Below, piece after piece: positions 34,807 through 44,905 of a DNA stretch of 64,000 nucleotides (position 1 is the first letter of the stretch; every line of letters starts with the position of its first letter). The notes below the pieces were generated by a model. That model was not told the origin of the DNA, searched no databases, and saw nothing but the letters and a program-made list of their open reading frames with translations. A program made the translations under genes and the position numbers. The stretch comes from Trichocoleus sp. FACHB-46 (GTDB taxonomy: Bacteria; Cyanobacteriota; Cyanobacteriia; FACHB-46). Where the stretch lies: contig NZ_JACJOD010000010.1 in assembly GCF_014695385.1 (NCBI RefSeq), positions 62,001 to 126,000 of the forward strand. Direction: 5' to 3'.

Positions 34807-36405
34807 ATGAAATCTAATATTGCTACAAGATTATCAACAGATACACCTTTTATTGAGGACTTGATCAGTGGTATCCGTCGTGGCGAGATAAAGATTCCAC
34901 AGTTTCAAAGGAAATTTGTTTGGAAGGAAGAGCAGGCATTACGGCTTCTAGATAGTATCGCAAGTAACTATCCTGTTGGAAGTCTATTGCTCTGGAAGAC
35001 ACCGAATAAACTTGCTACAGAAAGAAATATTGGTGAATTTCGCCTTCCAGAAACTGATGACTTAACTCCAACTGATTATGTACTGGATGGCCAGCAAAGA
35101 ATTACTGTTATATATTCTTGCTTTGGTCCCGAGGAGGAAGATCTAGGATTTCAAGCAGCCTATGATTTGGTAAATGAGGTGTTCATTGAGCGTTCTCTAG
35201 AGCACAAGCCTCACGTTTTTTCGCTGAGGTTGCTATATAGAACAACGAAACTGCTAAATTTTCGTTCTGGGCTTGTGAGTCACCCTGATAGTGAAAGACT
35301 ACAAGAGAGGCTTGACCAAATAATCAAGGTATTTACAAGCTATAAAGTTCCTGTTGTAACCCTTAAGGGTTTATCAGTAGAAGAAGTATGCCCAATCTTT
35401 GAACGTGTTAATAGTTCAGGTACTCGTTTGTCAACCTATGATCTCATGGTTGCTGCAACATGGTCTAAAACTTTTGACCTCAACCAAGAGTCAGCCATTA
35501 TTTCGGAAAGCCTAACTCCAAAGGGTTTCGGAGATATTGAAGGCGATACAGTCTTGAAGTGTCTTTCTGCGGTGAGAAATAAAGGGATAAAGAAAGAGCA
35601 AGTCCTCAGCCTTCGAGATCTTGAAAAAGAAGATATGGATAAGCTCGTTATTCAGGTAAAGAACGCACTTCTTAAAACCGTGGATTTGCTAACAACAGAA
35701 TTCAAAATTTATAGCTGGGACTTCTTGCCATACGAAGCATACGCAGTTATATTGTGCTACATTTTTGTAAAGCGATTACGGCTAGAAAGTGATGATATAC
35801 GTCGTGTTCGTCAGTGGTTCTGGATAAGCTCTTTTTCTGAGCGATATAGAGGTGCTTCAGAACACTTTGTATCAAAAGATCTTGAAGCAATTGATAGGTT
35901 TGTAGTAGCAGCAGACGGGGTGATTCCATTTGGATCTACACCTTCAGCCAATGAGTTACTTACTCTAGCCTTTAGAAGTAATAACTCCAGAACACGGGCA
36001 TTTATACTACTTCTCGCATTGTGTGGACCGAGAAATTTAACAAATGGTGCTAGTATCGACCCTTCTGATGCGCTGTCAACATTCAATAAAAAACAGTTTC
36101 ATCACATATACCCGAAAGCTTATTTATCGCGAACTGGTAGCCAACTTGATCAGAACGCGCTCCTAAATATATGTATGCTTACTGCATCGGAAAATAATTG
36201 GATTAGTGATAAAAATCCTAATGAATATCTTCCTGCATTGATATCAATCAATCGAAATGATATTGAAGTAATCTTTAATTCAAATCTTATGCCATTACCG
36301 TCTCTCGTAGATTACTCAGTACTAGCATATGAAGAATTTTTAAAGGAAAGAGCCAAGCTGGTAGAAGAAAAAATCAGGAGGCTTTGTGCTGGTGATAGCA
36401 TTTAA
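34807..36405 (+). CDS. DUF262-HNH protein, GmrSD-like nuclease
   Basis: Protein of 532 residues. The DUF262 signatures are PQFQRKFVW (31-39) and DGQQR (94-98). Near the C terminus HHIYPKAYL (from 432) followed by spaced Asn residues (LLNICMLT, ENNWIS) matches the HNH motif of DUF1524-like domains. DUF262 plus HNH in one chain is the design of single-chain GmrSD-type modification-dependent restriction enzymes and BrxU-like defence proteins, so a role in cleaving modified foreign DNA is inferred. Its codon use is AT-rich, unlike its neighbours, and it lacks HIP1 octamers, suggesting recent acquisition. No partner gene is beside it. Confidence 0.85.
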   Translation: MKSNIATRLSTDTPFIEDLISGIRRGEIKIPQFQRKFVWKEEQALRLLDSIASNYPVGSLLLWKTPNKLATERNIGEFRLPETDDLTPTDYVLDGQQRITVIYSCFGPEEEDLGFQAAYDLVNEVFIERSLEHKPHVFSLRLLYRTTKLLNFRSGLVSHPDSERLQERLDQIIKVFTSYKVPVVTLKGLSVEEVCPIFERVNSSGTRLSTYDLMVAATWSKTFDLNQESAIISESLTPKGFGDIEGDTVLKCLSAVRNKGIKKEQVLSLRDLEKEDMDKLVIQVKNALLKTVDLLTTEFKIYSWDFLPYEAYAVILCYIFVKRLRLESDDIRRVRQWFWISSFSERYRGASEHFVSKDLEAIDRFVVAADGVIPFGSTPSANELLTLAFRSNNSRTRAFILLLALCGPRNLTNGASIDPSDALSTFNKKQFHHIYPKAYLSRTGSQLDQNALLNICMLTASENNWISDKNPNEYLPALISINRNDIEVIFNSNLMPLPSLVDYSVLAYEEFLKERAKLVEEKIRRLCAGDSI

Positions 36406-36531
36406 CGAATGCATCTGATGAATTGGCACCAAATAGCTTTATCATATCTTCCTAATATTAGTGATTGTATTATTGCAGTTCGAGAAACTTAGTATTTAGA
36501 GCAACCCTACAGATCTGCTTTTTATTTCTCA

Positions 36532-37122
36532 TTAAGCCAAGTTACACTGTCGTTGAAGGGCTTGGTTTAGTAGGACGCGATATTCTTTTTGCTTGATGAT
36601 GAAAGCTCCGAACCGTTCTAGATGGGGGTTCATCATTTGGGCATCGAAGAAGACGAATTGGCGCGATCGCAAGCGTTCTACCAGCTTCACCAGTGCCACC
36701 TTCGAGCCATCGGGAATGCGGAAAAACATCGACTCGCCGATGAACGCACCACCGATGACGATGCCTAAAATTCCACCTGCTAAGCGATCGCCCTGCCAAG
36801 TTTCAAAGCTGTGTGCCCAACCTGCGACGTGAAGGGCTTGGTAAATTTCTTTGAGCTGCGGAGAAATCCAAGTGGTTTCGCGATCGGCACAGCCTTCTAC
36901 CACTGCGGTAAAGTCTCGGTTCACCGCAACAGTAAAGCGCTCTTGGTTCAGGACTCGTTGCAGCGATCGCGGATACCGAAACTGTTCATCTAGAGGAATC
37001 AGCGTGCGTTGACGGCTAGAATACCAATCCAACGCGCCCGACTCATCGGCCATCAAGAAATAGCCCTGAGCGTATCCCTGAACAATAGTGGGAACATCAA
37101 AGGGTAAGGATTTCGACGCCAT
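36532..37122 (-). CDS. aat: Leucyl/phenylalanyl-tRNA-protein transferase
   Basis: Transfers Leu or Phe from charged tRNA to proteins with N-terminal Lys or Arg, marking them for ClpAP in the N-end-rule pathway. Family blocks are present: [51 protein letters not shown], and [18 protein letters not shown]. It has 196 residues, slightly short of E. coli Aat because the N-terminal extension is missing. The start overlaps the end of the methionine aminopeptidase gene by 26 bases, indicating a common transcript. Confidence 0.93.
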   Translation of the reverse strand: MASKSLPFDVPTIVQGYAQGYFLMADESGALDWYSSRQRTLIPLDEQFRYPRSLQRVLNQERFTVAVNRDFTAVVEGCADRETTWISPQLKEIYQALHVAGWAHSFETWQGDRLAGGILGIVIGGAFIGESMFFRIPDGSKVALVKLVERLRSRQFVFFDAQMMNPHLERFGAFIIKQKEYRVLLNQALQRQCNLA

Positions 37123-37855
37123 CCTCAGTTACAGCTATGGTGTGCTCAAATTGGGCGGATAGCTTGCGGTCTTTGGTCACTGCCGTCCAATTGTCATCCA
37201 ACACTTCGACTTCCCAAGTGCCTTCGTTGATCATGGGTTCAATCGTGAACACCATGCCTGCTCTCAGCTTCTTGCCTGTACCGCGTTTGCCGTAGTGAGG
37301 GATGAAAGGTTCAGTATGGAAGACGCGGTGGACTCCATGCCCTGTGAAGTCTTGGACCACCGAAAAACCTTCTGCTTCGGCATACTCCTGAATCGCAGCC
37401 CCAATGTCTCCGACTCGCGCATCTGGCTTAACTTCAGCAATGCCTCTTCTTAAAGATTCCTCGGTCACTTCAACCAACTTTTTCGCTAGAGGTGACGGTT
37501 GACCCACAAAGTAGGTTCTAGAAGTATCTCCATAAAAACCATCCACGATCGGCGTGACATCAATGTTGATGATGTCGCCTTCCTTCAAAATTTGCTTGGC
37601 GTTGGGGATACCGTGACAAACTACATGGTTAACGCTGGTACAGATTGACTTAGGAAAGCCATGATAACCCAGGGGAGCACTCTTAGCTCCGTGTGCTTGG
37701 GTCCAACGTTCTGCTTCGTCATTAATTTCTAAAGTACTAATGCCCGGTCGTACCAGCGGTTCTAAATGGCTCAGCAACTCAGATGCAAAGCGTCCAGCCT
37801 GACGCATTTTGTCTATTTCGCGATGCGAAAGCAGTACCAGTGGTTCTTTCCCCAT
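37097..37855 (-). CDS. map: Methionine aminopeptidase, type I
   Basis: Removes the initiator Met from nascent proteins. It has 252 residues with the type I metal ligands in order: Asp in NIDVT and DTSRTYFVG, His in VFHTEP, Glu in [10 protein letters not shown], and Glu in [12 protein letters not shown]. The substrate-side His is in CHGIPN. It overlaps the downstream aat gene, pairing two enzymes that act on protein N termini. Paralogous map genes are common in cyanobacteria; which this is cannot be told. Confidence 0.95.
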   Translation of the reverse strand: MGKEPLVLLSHREIDKMRQAGRFASELLSHLEPLVRPGISTLEINDEAERWTQAHGAKSAPLGYHGFPKSICTSVNHVVCHGIPNAKQILKEGDIINIDVTPIVDGFYGDTSRTYFVGQPSPLAKKLVEVTEESLRRGIAEVKPDARVGDIGAAIQEYAEAEGFSVVQDFTGHGVHRVFHTEPFIPHYGKRGTGKKLRAGMVFTIEPMINEGTWEVEVLDDNWTAVTKDRKLSAQFEHTIAVTEDGVEILTL

Positions 37856-38112
37856 TATCTTGAATCCCCCTTGTGTCTTGGCTGTATTATTTCACCACAT
37901 TAATTTTGCTAGTTGGGTTAAACATAACCTCGCAAATCTAGTTTGGTGAAGCCGATCTGAATGGTTGTTGCAGTTTGTTCAGAGGCTCTAATCCGGCGTT
38001 GGGGTAGCGGTATAGTGGTTAGAGAAACCCTCTGTTTCCAAGAAGCATCCTAGTTAAGCTGAGCTAGCTTTCCTCTAGACTGCCTTCAAACAGTTGTCAA
38101 TTTGCTAGGTCA

Positions 38113-38442
38113 ATGGCCGAACCAATTCCCCCCATCACCCTGCCTCCTGCCGAAAACCCCCAGCAGGAAGGAGAATGGCTAAAAAGCGTTTTATGTCAGT
38201 GGCTAGACCACGAATTTATTCCTGAAGCAATTAACCAGCAGATCGCTGAGAGAGCCACTCAAGTTTTTGTTCGCCAACGGATGGAAGGCGAAAATGACTT
38301 AGGGGCACTCGTGATTGCCATCGTCACGGAAATGCAAGCCTTTGATTTTTCTAAAAGCTTTTTCAGCGAGTTTGCTGTAGCCAATGCAGTCAGCGATTTG
38401 CTCTTAGATAGCTTGGGAATCGATCGCTGCTGTGGTCAGTGA
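38113..38442 (+). CDS. Conserved hypothetical protein
   Basis: Small acidic, helical protein of 109 residues, without membrane segment. Distinct stretches are EWLKSVLCQWLDHEFIPEAINQQIAERA and DLGALVIAIVTEMQAFDF. I recall similar short proteins across cyanobacteria but no name or domain. Its coding frame is clean and its base composition matches the neighbourhood. It stands alone between map and rpsN, facing away from map. Confidence 0.65.
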   Translation: MAEPIPPITLPPAENPQQEGEWLKSVLCQWLDHEFIPEAINQQIAERATQVFVRQRMEGENDLGALVIAIVTEMQAFDFSKSFFSEFAVANAVSDLLLDSLGIDRCCGQ

Positions 38443-38460
38443 TGGAGTAGTCACTGCGTG

Positions 38461-38524
38461 GATTTTGGATTTCGGATTTTGGATCGCAAATGATTGACTA
38501 ATCCAAAACCTAAAATCCAAAATC
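38461..38524. repeat. Inverted ATCCAAAATC-type repeat (dispersed, terminator-like)
   Basis: GATTTTGGATTTCGGATTTT is answered by AATCCAAAACCTAAAATCCAAAATC across a short spacer, so the two sides fold into a long imperfect hairpin. Repeats of this composition are common between cyanobacterial genes. It sits between convergent genes and could end transcription of both. Confidence 0.75.
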
Positions 38525-38527
38525 TGT

Positions 38528-38830
38528 TTACCAGCTAGACTTAACGACTCCGGGCAGTAGACCTTGGTGGGCCATTTCCCGGAATACGTGACGAGACAAG
38601 CCAAAGTCACTGTAGTAGCCTCTAGGACGACCGGTCACCCAGCAGCGATTCCGCAAGCGAGTGGGGGCGCTGTTACGAGGCAACTGTTGGATTTGACGGT
38701 GAATTTCAAGTTTTGCTTGTTGGGAAGTTGCTTGGGCAAATTGTTCCTGTAGCTCTTCCCGTTTTTGAGCGTACTTGTCAACCAACTTCTGGCGACGCTT
38801 TTCCCGCTCAATCATGCTTTTCTTAGCCAT
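38528..38830 (-). CDS. rpsN: 30S ribosomal protein S14
   Basis: Small-subunit protein that binds 16S rRNA in the head of the 30S particle. The ATG at 38830 gives 100 residues ([13 protein letters not shown]...); a start 21 bases upstream is less likely. It is the long form without the zinc-binding CXXC pairs, as in most cyanobacteria. The C-terminal [25 protein letters not shown] block is typical. It is monocistronic here, separate from the main ribosomal protein operon, as usual in cyanobacteria. Confidence 0.97.
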   Translation of the reverse strand: MAKKSMIEREKRRQKLVDKYAQKREELQEQFAQATSQQAKLEIHRQIQQLPRNSAPTRLRNRCWVTGRPRGYYSDFGLSRHVFREMAHQGLLPGVVKSSW

Positions 38831-38915
38831 GAATTGCCTGGTTTCTCTCAAATAAAGACAGCATTTTCTATTCTATCTGATTCAACAGACCCTGATCTAC
38901 CCCAATGTCGATTAA

Positions 38916-39623
38916 TCAGATTTGTGGGGCTGTGAGTAAGGGCGGTTGCAAAGCTGCTATATCCACCTTGTTTGGATCAGCGGAGGGGCAGAGGTCGGCT
39001 AGGAGGCAGCGATCGCAAGCAGGATTACGAGCATTGCAAACCGCCCGCCCGTGATAAATGATCCGAATCGACCAATTTTCCCAATCTGGTTGTGGCAGCA
39101 GCTTAATCAAGTCCCGCTCAATATGAATGGGGTCGGTGTGCTTGGTGAGTCCTAAGCGTTGAGTCAGCCGCTTAACATGAGTATCGACCGTCACCCCAGC
39201 ATGAATTCCGTAGGCATGGGCTAATACCACATTCGCTGTTTTACGAGCCACGCCTGGGAGTTTCAGCAAATCTTCCATCAACTTGGGCACTTGACCATTA
39301 AATTCAGTCTGAATCAAATAGCAAGCTGCCCGAATATTTTTGGCTTTGTTGCGGTAGAACCCGGTCGATCGCACTAAAGTTTCCAAGTCTAGTGGGTCAG
39401 CAGCAGCAAGGGCCGCAGCATCTGGAAAGCGGCGAAACAATTCTGGAGTGACTTGGTTGACTCGTTCATCGGTGCATTGGGCCGAAAGAATTGTCGCCAC
39501 TAAGAGTTGGACAGGAGTTTCATAATTGAGGGTGCAAGGGGCTTCTGGATAGAGTCGCTTCAAACGAATCAAGATTTCCAAAGCCCGTTGCTTTTTGGCA
39601 GACAGTTTTCGCGTAATGCTCAT
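38916..39623 (-). CDS. nth: Endonuclease III (DNA glycosylase/AP lyase)
   Basis: Removes oxidised pyrimidines and nicks the resulting site in base excision repair. The helix-hairpin-helix LPGVARKTANVVL carries the catalytic Lys, and the catalytic Asp is in VTVDTHVKRL. A C-terminal 4Fe-4S cluster is marked by CNARNPACDRCLLADLCP (spacing C-X6-C-X2-C-X5-C). Length 235 residues, normal. It is downstream of a site-2 protease gene on the same strand, separated by about 38 bases, so probably co-transcribed. Confidence 0.96.
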   Translation of the reverse strand: MSITRKLSAKKQRALEILIRLKRLYPEAPCTLNYETPVQLLVATILSAQCTDERVNQVTPELFRRFPDAAALAAADPLDLETLVRSTGFYRNKAKNIRAACYLIQTEFNGQVPKLMEDLLKLPGVARKTANVVLAHAYGIHAGVTVDTHVKRLTQRLGLTKHTDPIHIERDLIKLLPQPDWENWSIRIIYHGRAVCNARNPACDRCLLADLCPSADPNKVDIAALQPPLLTAPQI

Positions 39624-39660
39624 GGCATAGCAGAAGGAGCAGTAGATTCAGCCTGCTGAT

Positions 39661-40755
39661 CTAAGGTTGAAACAACTTTTGTACAGGTTCTAGATTGACC
39701 GTATCGCGAATAATCAAGAAAATGCCCAAGCCTAACAAGAGCATTAAACCCGTTTGCATCACGCCATCTTGAATTTTGGTCGGTAGAGGTTTGCCCCGTA
39801 GCCCTTCGATTGCGAGAAAGGCCAACTGCCCACCATCTAAAGCAGGTAGAGGCAAGATGTTGATAATGGCCAGGTTAACGCTGATCAGCGCCGCAAACTG
39901 GAATAAGCTAGCAGCATCGGAACGAGCAATATTAGCTCCCAGAGCTACGATCGCCACTGGGCCAGAAACCTGCTCAGCCGTTTCACCAAAGTTACTGATT
40001 AACTGACCAAAGCCTTGGACTGTCAGAACCACGATGCGCTGAAATTCGTTGGCACCTGTGCTGAAGGCTTCCAAGATATTGCTAGCTCGACGGCGCTTTA
40101 CCTCGGCGTTTTGAGCCAGTTGCACCCCAATACGGCCTTTGCCTTCTGGGCCTAAATCAGGCTTGACGCTGAGAGACAACGTTTCATCACCGCGTTGCAC
40201 GGTAAGCGGCAGCGCTTCATTTGGGTGAGTTTGAATCTCTTCCATCAAGATCTGGATTGCTTGTTTGGAAGCACCTAATTCCCGATTGTTAACACTCAGG
40301 ACGATGTCTCCAGATTTGATGCCCGCTTTCGTTGCGGCTGAGCTAACTTCGGCGGCAACCTTGGGCACGATGACACCAGGCTGATAGTTAAACTCTGGAG
40401 TCCCAACTGCGGCGACCTGCCCGACGAGCAGGAAGTAGGCAAAAATTAAATTAGCAATCACGCCAGCGCTAATGACGATCGCTCGATCGAGCACGGGGCG
40501 ATTTCGCAGTAGATTCGGATCTTCAGGGGGAATTTCGCTCTCTGGATCATCATCAGGAAAGCCAACGAACCCCCCTAATGGGAAAGCGCGAATGGCATAT
40601 TCAGTTTCTGGCCCTTGATATTTCCACAGAACGGGGCCAAACCCTAAGGAAAAGCGATTCACGTGGATGCCTTGAGCCCGCGCTGCGGTGAAGTGACCCA
40701 ACTCATGGACCACAATCAAGAGTGCTAAGACTGCGATCGCCGCCAAAACTGACAT
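39661..40755 (-). CDS. rseP: RseP-type site-2 metalloprotease with PDZ domain
   Basis: Intramembrane zinc protease that cuts membrane-bound regulators. The zinc motif HELGH is at residues 17-21 in the first helix, and the LDGG motif near residue 305 supplies the Asp ligand. A single PDZ domain lies about 120-210 between the membrane parts, and helices near 90-112, 270-300 and 330-350 complete it. It has 364 residues, typical of the cyanobacterial RseP/MlxB group. Substrate in this organism is unknown; anti-sigma factors are the classical targets. Confidence 0.93.
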   Translation of the reverse strand: MSVLAAIAVLALLIVVHELGHFTAARAQGIHVNRFSLGFGPVLWKYQGPETEYAIRAFPLGGFVGFPDDDPESEIPPEDPNLLRNRPVLDRAIVISAGVIANLIFAYFLLVGQVAAVGTPEFNYQPGVIVPKVAAEVSSAATKAGIKSGDIVLSVNNRELGASKQAIQILMEEIQTHPNEALPLTVQRGDETLSLSVKPDLGPEGKGRIGVQLAQNAEVKRRRASNILEAFSTGANEFQRIVVLTVQGFGQLISNFGETAEQVSGPVAIVALGANIARSDAASLFQFAALISVNLAIINILPLPALDGGQLAFLAIEGLRGKPLPTKIQDGVMQTGLMLLLGLGIFLIIRDTVNLEPVQKLFQP

Positions 40756-40832
40756 AGATTTAAGACCCGAAAAACGTCTGTTAGATATCTTTACTATTCT
40801 AAGATGCCTGAATCGTTGACGCCGACTCCATC

Positions 40833-42113
40833 TTAGAGAACCTCTCGCCGGAGGTAGGGTTGTAACACTTCGGGTAGACGCACTGTACCGTCTGGTTGTT
40901 GGTAATTTTCCAGAACCGCAGCCATTGTCCGACCGACTGCTAAGCCAGAACCATTCAAGGTGTGAACCAGTTGGGTGCCTTTTTGCCCAGCCTCCTTAAA
41001 GCGAATATTGCCGCGTCGGGCTTGGAAATCTAAGAAGTTAGAACAGCTAGAGATTTCGCGATATTTACCCGAAGCTGGCAACCAAACCTCTAGGTCGTAG
41101 CACTTGGCGGCTCCAAAACCTAAGTCTCCAGTGCAAAGCTCAATCACTCGATAAGGTAGCTTTAGAGCTTGCAAAATTGCTTCGGCGTTTTGTACTAAAG
41201 CTTGGTGTTCTTGCTCTGAGGTGCTGGGATGCACCAGTTTGACCAATTCCACTTTGTTAAATTGGTGCAGACGAATTAAGCCGCGTGTGTCCCGCCCATA
41301 GCTGCCTGCTTCCCGGCGAAAACATGGGGTATAGGCGCAGTGATGGATGGGTAGTTGCTCCGCCGCTAGAATTTCATCGCGGTAGAGGTTGGTTACGGGA
41401 ACCTCGGCTGTGGGGGCTAGCCAAAGATCATCGGACTCGCACTTGAAACTCTCTTCCGCAAATTTAGGCAGTTGGCCTGTGGCGGTCAGCGATTCGCTAT
41501 TGATCAAGAACGGCGGAATCACCTCCAGATAACCTGCCTCAGTTTGGCGATCGAGCATGAACTGAATCAAAGCTCGCTCTAGCGCTGCTCCAGCCCCAAT
41601 TAAGGTAACAAATCGACTTTGAGCTACTTTAGTCGATCGCTCGGTGTTGAGAATGCCGAGTTTTTCACCAATTTCCCAGTGAGGCAAAATACTGGGGTTT
41701 TGCGGCTTGTATTCATCACCCCAACGCCGCACCTCAACGTTTTCTTCCTCGCTCTGGCCCACGGGGGTAGAATCGCTGGGCAAGTTGGGCAAGGTCAGGA
41801 GCAGCGATTCAATCTGAGCTTTCAGTTCTTTTTCGTGGGGCTCTAAATTGCTGAGTTTGACCTTGATCTGGTTGCCCTCTTCCCGCAATTCTTGAATTTC
41901 TGGGCCTTTAGGGTCACTGCCTGCCTTAATTTTTTGTCCAACGAGTTTACCAATCTCGTTACCACGAGCTTGAAGTTGCGCTCGCTCCTTCTCAATTTCC
42001 CGCTGTTGTTGATCCAATTGCAGAATCGGCTGAATGTCAAAATTGCCCGATCGGTGGTTCAGGCGTTCTTGGACTGCTTGTGGATTTTCCCGGATCTGCT
42101 TCAGATCAAGCAC
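40833..42113 (-). CDS. serS: Seryl-tRNA synthetase
   Basis: Class II synthetase charging tRNA-Ser. An N-terminal coiled coil (about 30-105) contacts the tRNA. Motif 2 lies in the [21 protein letters not shown] block and motif 3 in [16 protein letters not shown]. 426 residues, normal for a bacterial SerRS. It is the first gene of the minus-strand group serS, rseP, nth, each separated by short gaps (about 77 and 38 bases). Confidence 0.98.
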   Translation of the reverse strand: MLDLKQIRENPQAVQERLNHRSGNFDIQPILQLDQQQREIEKERAQLQARGNEIGKLVGQKIKAGSDPKGPEIQELREEGNQIKVKLSNLEPHEKELKAQIESLLLTLPNLPSDSTPVGQSEEENVEVRRWGDEYKPQNPSILPHWEIGEKLGILNTERSTKVAQSRFVTLIGAGAALERALIQFMLDRQTEAGYLEVIPPFLINSESLTATGQLPKFAEESFKCESDDLWLAPTAEVPVTNLYRDEILAAEQLPIHHCAYTPCFRREAGSYGRDTRGLIRLHQFNKVELVKLVHPSTSEQEHQALVQNAEAILQALKLPYRVIELCTGDLGFGAAKCYDLEVWLPASGKYREISSCSNFLDFQARRGNIRFKEAGQKGTQLVHTLNGSGLAVGRTMAAVLENYQQPDGTVRLPEVLQPYLRREVL

Positions 42114-42222
42114 AAATCTTCCTCAAAATCTTGATTAATACTTCGGCAATAGATCAAGATATACCGTTTATTGGGATTCTCTTTAAGTTTTGTGGGGCTT
42201 GACGGTTTCCTTGTTTACCAGC

Positions 42223-42312
42223 AAACCTCTCCCCAAACCCCTCTCCTTAAGGAGAGGGGCTCTGAACCTTGCTCCCCTTCTCTAGCAGGGAAGGGCTGGG
42301 GGTTAGGTCTCA
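42223..42312. repeat. Dispersed C-rich inverted repeat, copy 1
   Basis: Contains a perfect palindrome CCCCTCTCC-TTAA-GGAGAGGGG and a second imperfect hairpin, and ends GGGTTAGGTCTCA. The same ending and a related hairpin occur at 63171-63213. It is a common cyanobacterial intergenic repeat. It lies between serS and the GH57 gene. Confidence 0.8.
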
Positions 42313-42315
42313 AGA

Positions 42316-44547
42316 TTAAGGCACATCAAACGGAATCAACGCTTCTTCTGGGACATAGCTGTGGTAGCGGCCCCCATCTGAGAGCACTAATACCACCCTT
42401 AGCGACCAGTCTGGTTTGGCGGGTAAGTCTGCCCAGGGCACTGCTAACTCTAAGCACTTGTCGATCCTGACTTGGGCGCGGCTGGGACGGGGATGCCATT
42501 GGTAATGCTCTCCCGCTTGCTGAAACCAAATGGATTCGGTTGCTAAGTTGATGCTGAGATGGTCGTGAAATAGATAATTCAAGGGCGCTTCGTCGGGTAG
42601 GTCCGCGATCGGCGCTGGGCTGTTGTGCATGGTTTGGTTGGTGTAGAACCACAATAAATTCAGTTCTGGCGATCGCCCAATCCCAGCCTGCATCCCTGCT
42701 TGAAAGTCTAGACGTAGGTAAAAGTTTAAGTGATCAACTCCGTACCAAAGGCGTTGCATGGGACTACTGCGGTGCATGGTGCCTCTGGCTCCCCCCACTT
42801 CAATGCGACCTGCTTTATCCCAATCCTGCTCATCCCCACGTCCATCAATCACTGGGTGGATAAACCCTTGAGGACGGTGGTCTCCCTTCGCTTCATGAAC
42901 CTCAATGGGACGGTACAAGTGGGACGGTACTGGCTCGTTCAGGGCTTGATAGATAGCGCACAAGTGTTCGCGGAAGAGTTGGTCAAAAATGGCATCTTGG
43001 TTGGAAGAGTGCCCTTCACCAAACCACCAAAACCAATCGGAGCCTTCAGCGGCGTAAAGCGCTTCCCAAGCGGCAGGATTGCTTTCTTCAGTGGCTTCGG
43101 GGTGGTTGGCTAGTACTTGGCGGGCTTCAGTAAGCAGATCCCAGGCCCGATTTTTCGCCGGATCGCCAATCCAAGTTGTGAAGCTACCGTCTACCCAAGA
43201 ACCGCTGTGGAGTTGAGCCGCTGGTATGGTCTCTGTCGGTGGGAATTTCTCGACAAACTCAGAAACCGTGACCAACTTAATATCTTGATCGTTACTCAAG
43301 GTTTGATAGAAGGCCTCTAAGAACGGTTTGCCATCTTGTTGATAAAACTCCCAACAGTTTTCGCCGTCTAACGCAATCGTGACAAGCCAAGGCTGTTCCA
43401 GAGCGGTGCTGCCACTGGATTGGCGTTTCTTCAGCGATCGCGCGATCGCCTCCAAGTGCCCCACCAGATCAGCGGCGGCCCGCTTCGGCTCCATGGCGCT
43501 GTAAGTAAACCCAATCAAGTCAGACAAACGGTGATCTCTGAATACGATCGCCAAGTCACCATTTGGAGTTTCTAGGCGATACGGTCGGTACAAGAGTTCT
43601 GGCTCATGGACATTACCCAGACCGTCGCGATGGAAGAAATGCTTCAGCGTCCAGCCCAACACCGCTTCATCGGAGCACAACCAGTTAAATCCTTGTTTCG
43701 CCACATGTGGCAAGATTTCTGGGCTCACCGACTGCTCAGAAGGCCATAACCCACGCGGGGCTTGACCAAAGCGATCGAGATACATATCCCAAGATTTCTG
43801 CAAATGGCGCGGAATATCCTCTGCCCACTGAAACCGCTGTTCTGGCAATCTCATATTGGGAATCGCCACTCGCCCAGTGTTGGTATCAGCCAGCAGCGGC
43901 AAAATCGGGTGAGTGTAGGGCGAAGTCGTCACTTCTAGCTGCCCTGTTTCCTGCATGGCCCGGTGTTGCGGAATAATGCGGCTGAGAATCTCGCGCTGCT
44001 TGGAGTAAATACGCTGGCGATCGCCAATCGTAAAATTGCGGCCCTGCTTTAGCCACTGCTCAATCTCGGGGTCATCCCAGAACAGGGGGTCTATCCAGGC
44101 TAAGTTGTGCCAAGCTAGCAGGTCGCTATAGTCTTGCAAGTTCCAGTTTTCTAAGCACCATGCCTCCCCTCGGTCCTGCCGCTGACCGTATAGCTCAGCA
44201 TAGCGAGGATGTGGATCGATCAAGGTATGGTGATTTGCATCGAAGAAATGCCCCACAATAAATTCTTTTTGCTCTTGCGTCAGTTGCTCTGAGGGCAACA
44301 AAGCAACTGAAAGATAAGGGTCGAATGCTTGTCCCGCTACGTAGTCTTCAATTTGCAGGATCAAAGACGGCACTAAATTGACCGTTTGATGCAGCTTGGG
44401 GTAACGCTCTAGTAACAGCACCAGATCTAAATAATCTTTTGTACCGTGCAATCGCACCCAAGGCAGACGGTACTGACCCGCCACGCGCGATTTGTACAAC
44501 GGCTGGTGCTGATGCCAGATAAAAGCGACGTAGAGAGGATAAGTCAT
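42316..44547 (-). CDS. Glycoside hydrolase family 57 protein
   Basis: Protein of 743 residues acting on alpha-glucans such as glycogen. GH57 conserved regions are HQHQPLY (region 1, near residue 14), the Gly-Leu-Trp-Pro-Ser-Glu block (nucleophile Glu271), and SDEAVLG downstream. The C-terminal third (about 530-743) is beta-rich and likely a carbohydrate-binding or domain-of-unknown-function module. GH57 includes alpha-amylase, 4-alpha-glucanotransferase and branching enzyme; which activity is not decided here. No signal peptide, so cytoplasmic. It stands alone, between serS and nfu. Confidence 0.9.
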   Translation of the reverse strand: MTYPLYVAFIWHQHQPLYKSRVAGQYRLPWVRLHGTKDYLDLVLLLERYPKLHQTVNLVPSLILQIEDYVAGQAFDPYLSVALLPSEQLTQEQKEFIVGHFFDANHHTLIDPHPRYAELYGQRQDRGEAWCLENWNLQDYSDLLAWHNLAWIDPLFWDDPEIEQWLKQGRNFTIGDRQRIYSKQREILSRIIPQHRAMQETGQLEVTTSPYTHPILPLLADTNTGRVAIPNMRLPEQRFQWAEDIPRHLQKSWDMYLDRFGQAPRGLWPSEQSVSPEILPHVAKQGFNWLCSDEAVLGWTLKHFFHRDGLGNVHEPELLYRPYRLETPNGDLAIVFRDHRLSDLIGFTYSAMEPKRAAADLVGHLEAIARSLKKRQSSGSTALEQPWLVTIALDGENCWEFYQQDGKPFLEAFYQTLSNDQDIKLVTVSEFVEKFPPTETIPAAQLHSGSWVDGSFTTWIGDPAKNRAWDLLTEARQVLANHPEATEESNPAAWEALYAAEGSDWFWWFGEGHSSNQDAIFDQLFREHLCAIYQALNEPVPSHLYRPIEVHEAKGDHRPQGFIHPVIDGRGDEQDWDKAGRIEVGGARGTMHRSSPMQRLWYGVDHLNFYLRLDFQAGMQAGIGRSPELNLLWFYTNQTMHNSPAPIADLPDEAPLNYLFHDHLSINLATESIWFQQAGEHYQWHPRPSRAQVRIDKCLELAVPWADLPAKPDWSLRVVLVLSDGGRYHSYVPEEALIPFDVP

Positions 44548-44662
44548 AGGAATTGTGAAGGAGCTCTTACCATAAAAAATAAACAGGAAAGATGGACTTA
44601 CCTTCCCTGCTTAATCACTTTATGCACAGTGTAAAAAAACGGTTAATGTCAGTAACGTTTCC

Positions 44663-44905
44663 TTACATGACCTGTTCAACGTCAGCAATTTCTGGAATAA
44701 ATTCCCGCAAGCGCCGCTCAATGCCCATACGAAGCGTCATTGTAGAACTGGGGCAAGAGCCACAAGCGCCTTGGAGCCGTAGTTTGACTACTGGTCCATC
44801 AATATCTACAAGTTCGACGTTGCCGCCATCCGAGATCAAGTAGGGACGCAGTTCATCCAGTACCTTTTCTACGTTTTCTGAGGTTAACGCTAGAGTTTCA
44901 GCCAT
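44663..44905 (-). CDS. nfu: NifU-like iron-sulfur scaffold (NfuA type)
   Basis: Small Nfu-domain protein of 80 residues, starting at the ATG at 44905 (MAETLALTS); eight more residues are possible upstream. The CXXC motif in [13 protein letters not shown] binds a 4Fe-4S cluster between two subunits. The opening [22 protein letters not shown] block is diagnostic. It hands clusters to photosystem I and other iron-sulfur proteins in cyanobacteria, where it is often essential. It is a single gene. Confidence 0.95.
   Translation of the reverse strand: MAETLALTSENVEKVLDELRPYLISDGGNVELVDIDGPVVKLRLQGACGSCPSSTMTLRMGIERRLREFIPEIADVEQVM

Noticed and set aside
34807-36520. Larger genomic island around the DUF262 gene
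   Set aside because: Only one foreign-looking gene is present, and no integrase, tRNA or flanking direct repeats mark an island.
37990-38040. tRNA-like D-arm sequence (GGTAGCGGTATAGTGGTTAG)
   Set aside because: No matching T-arm (GGTTCGAAT-type) or acceptor stem follows, so it is not a tRNA.
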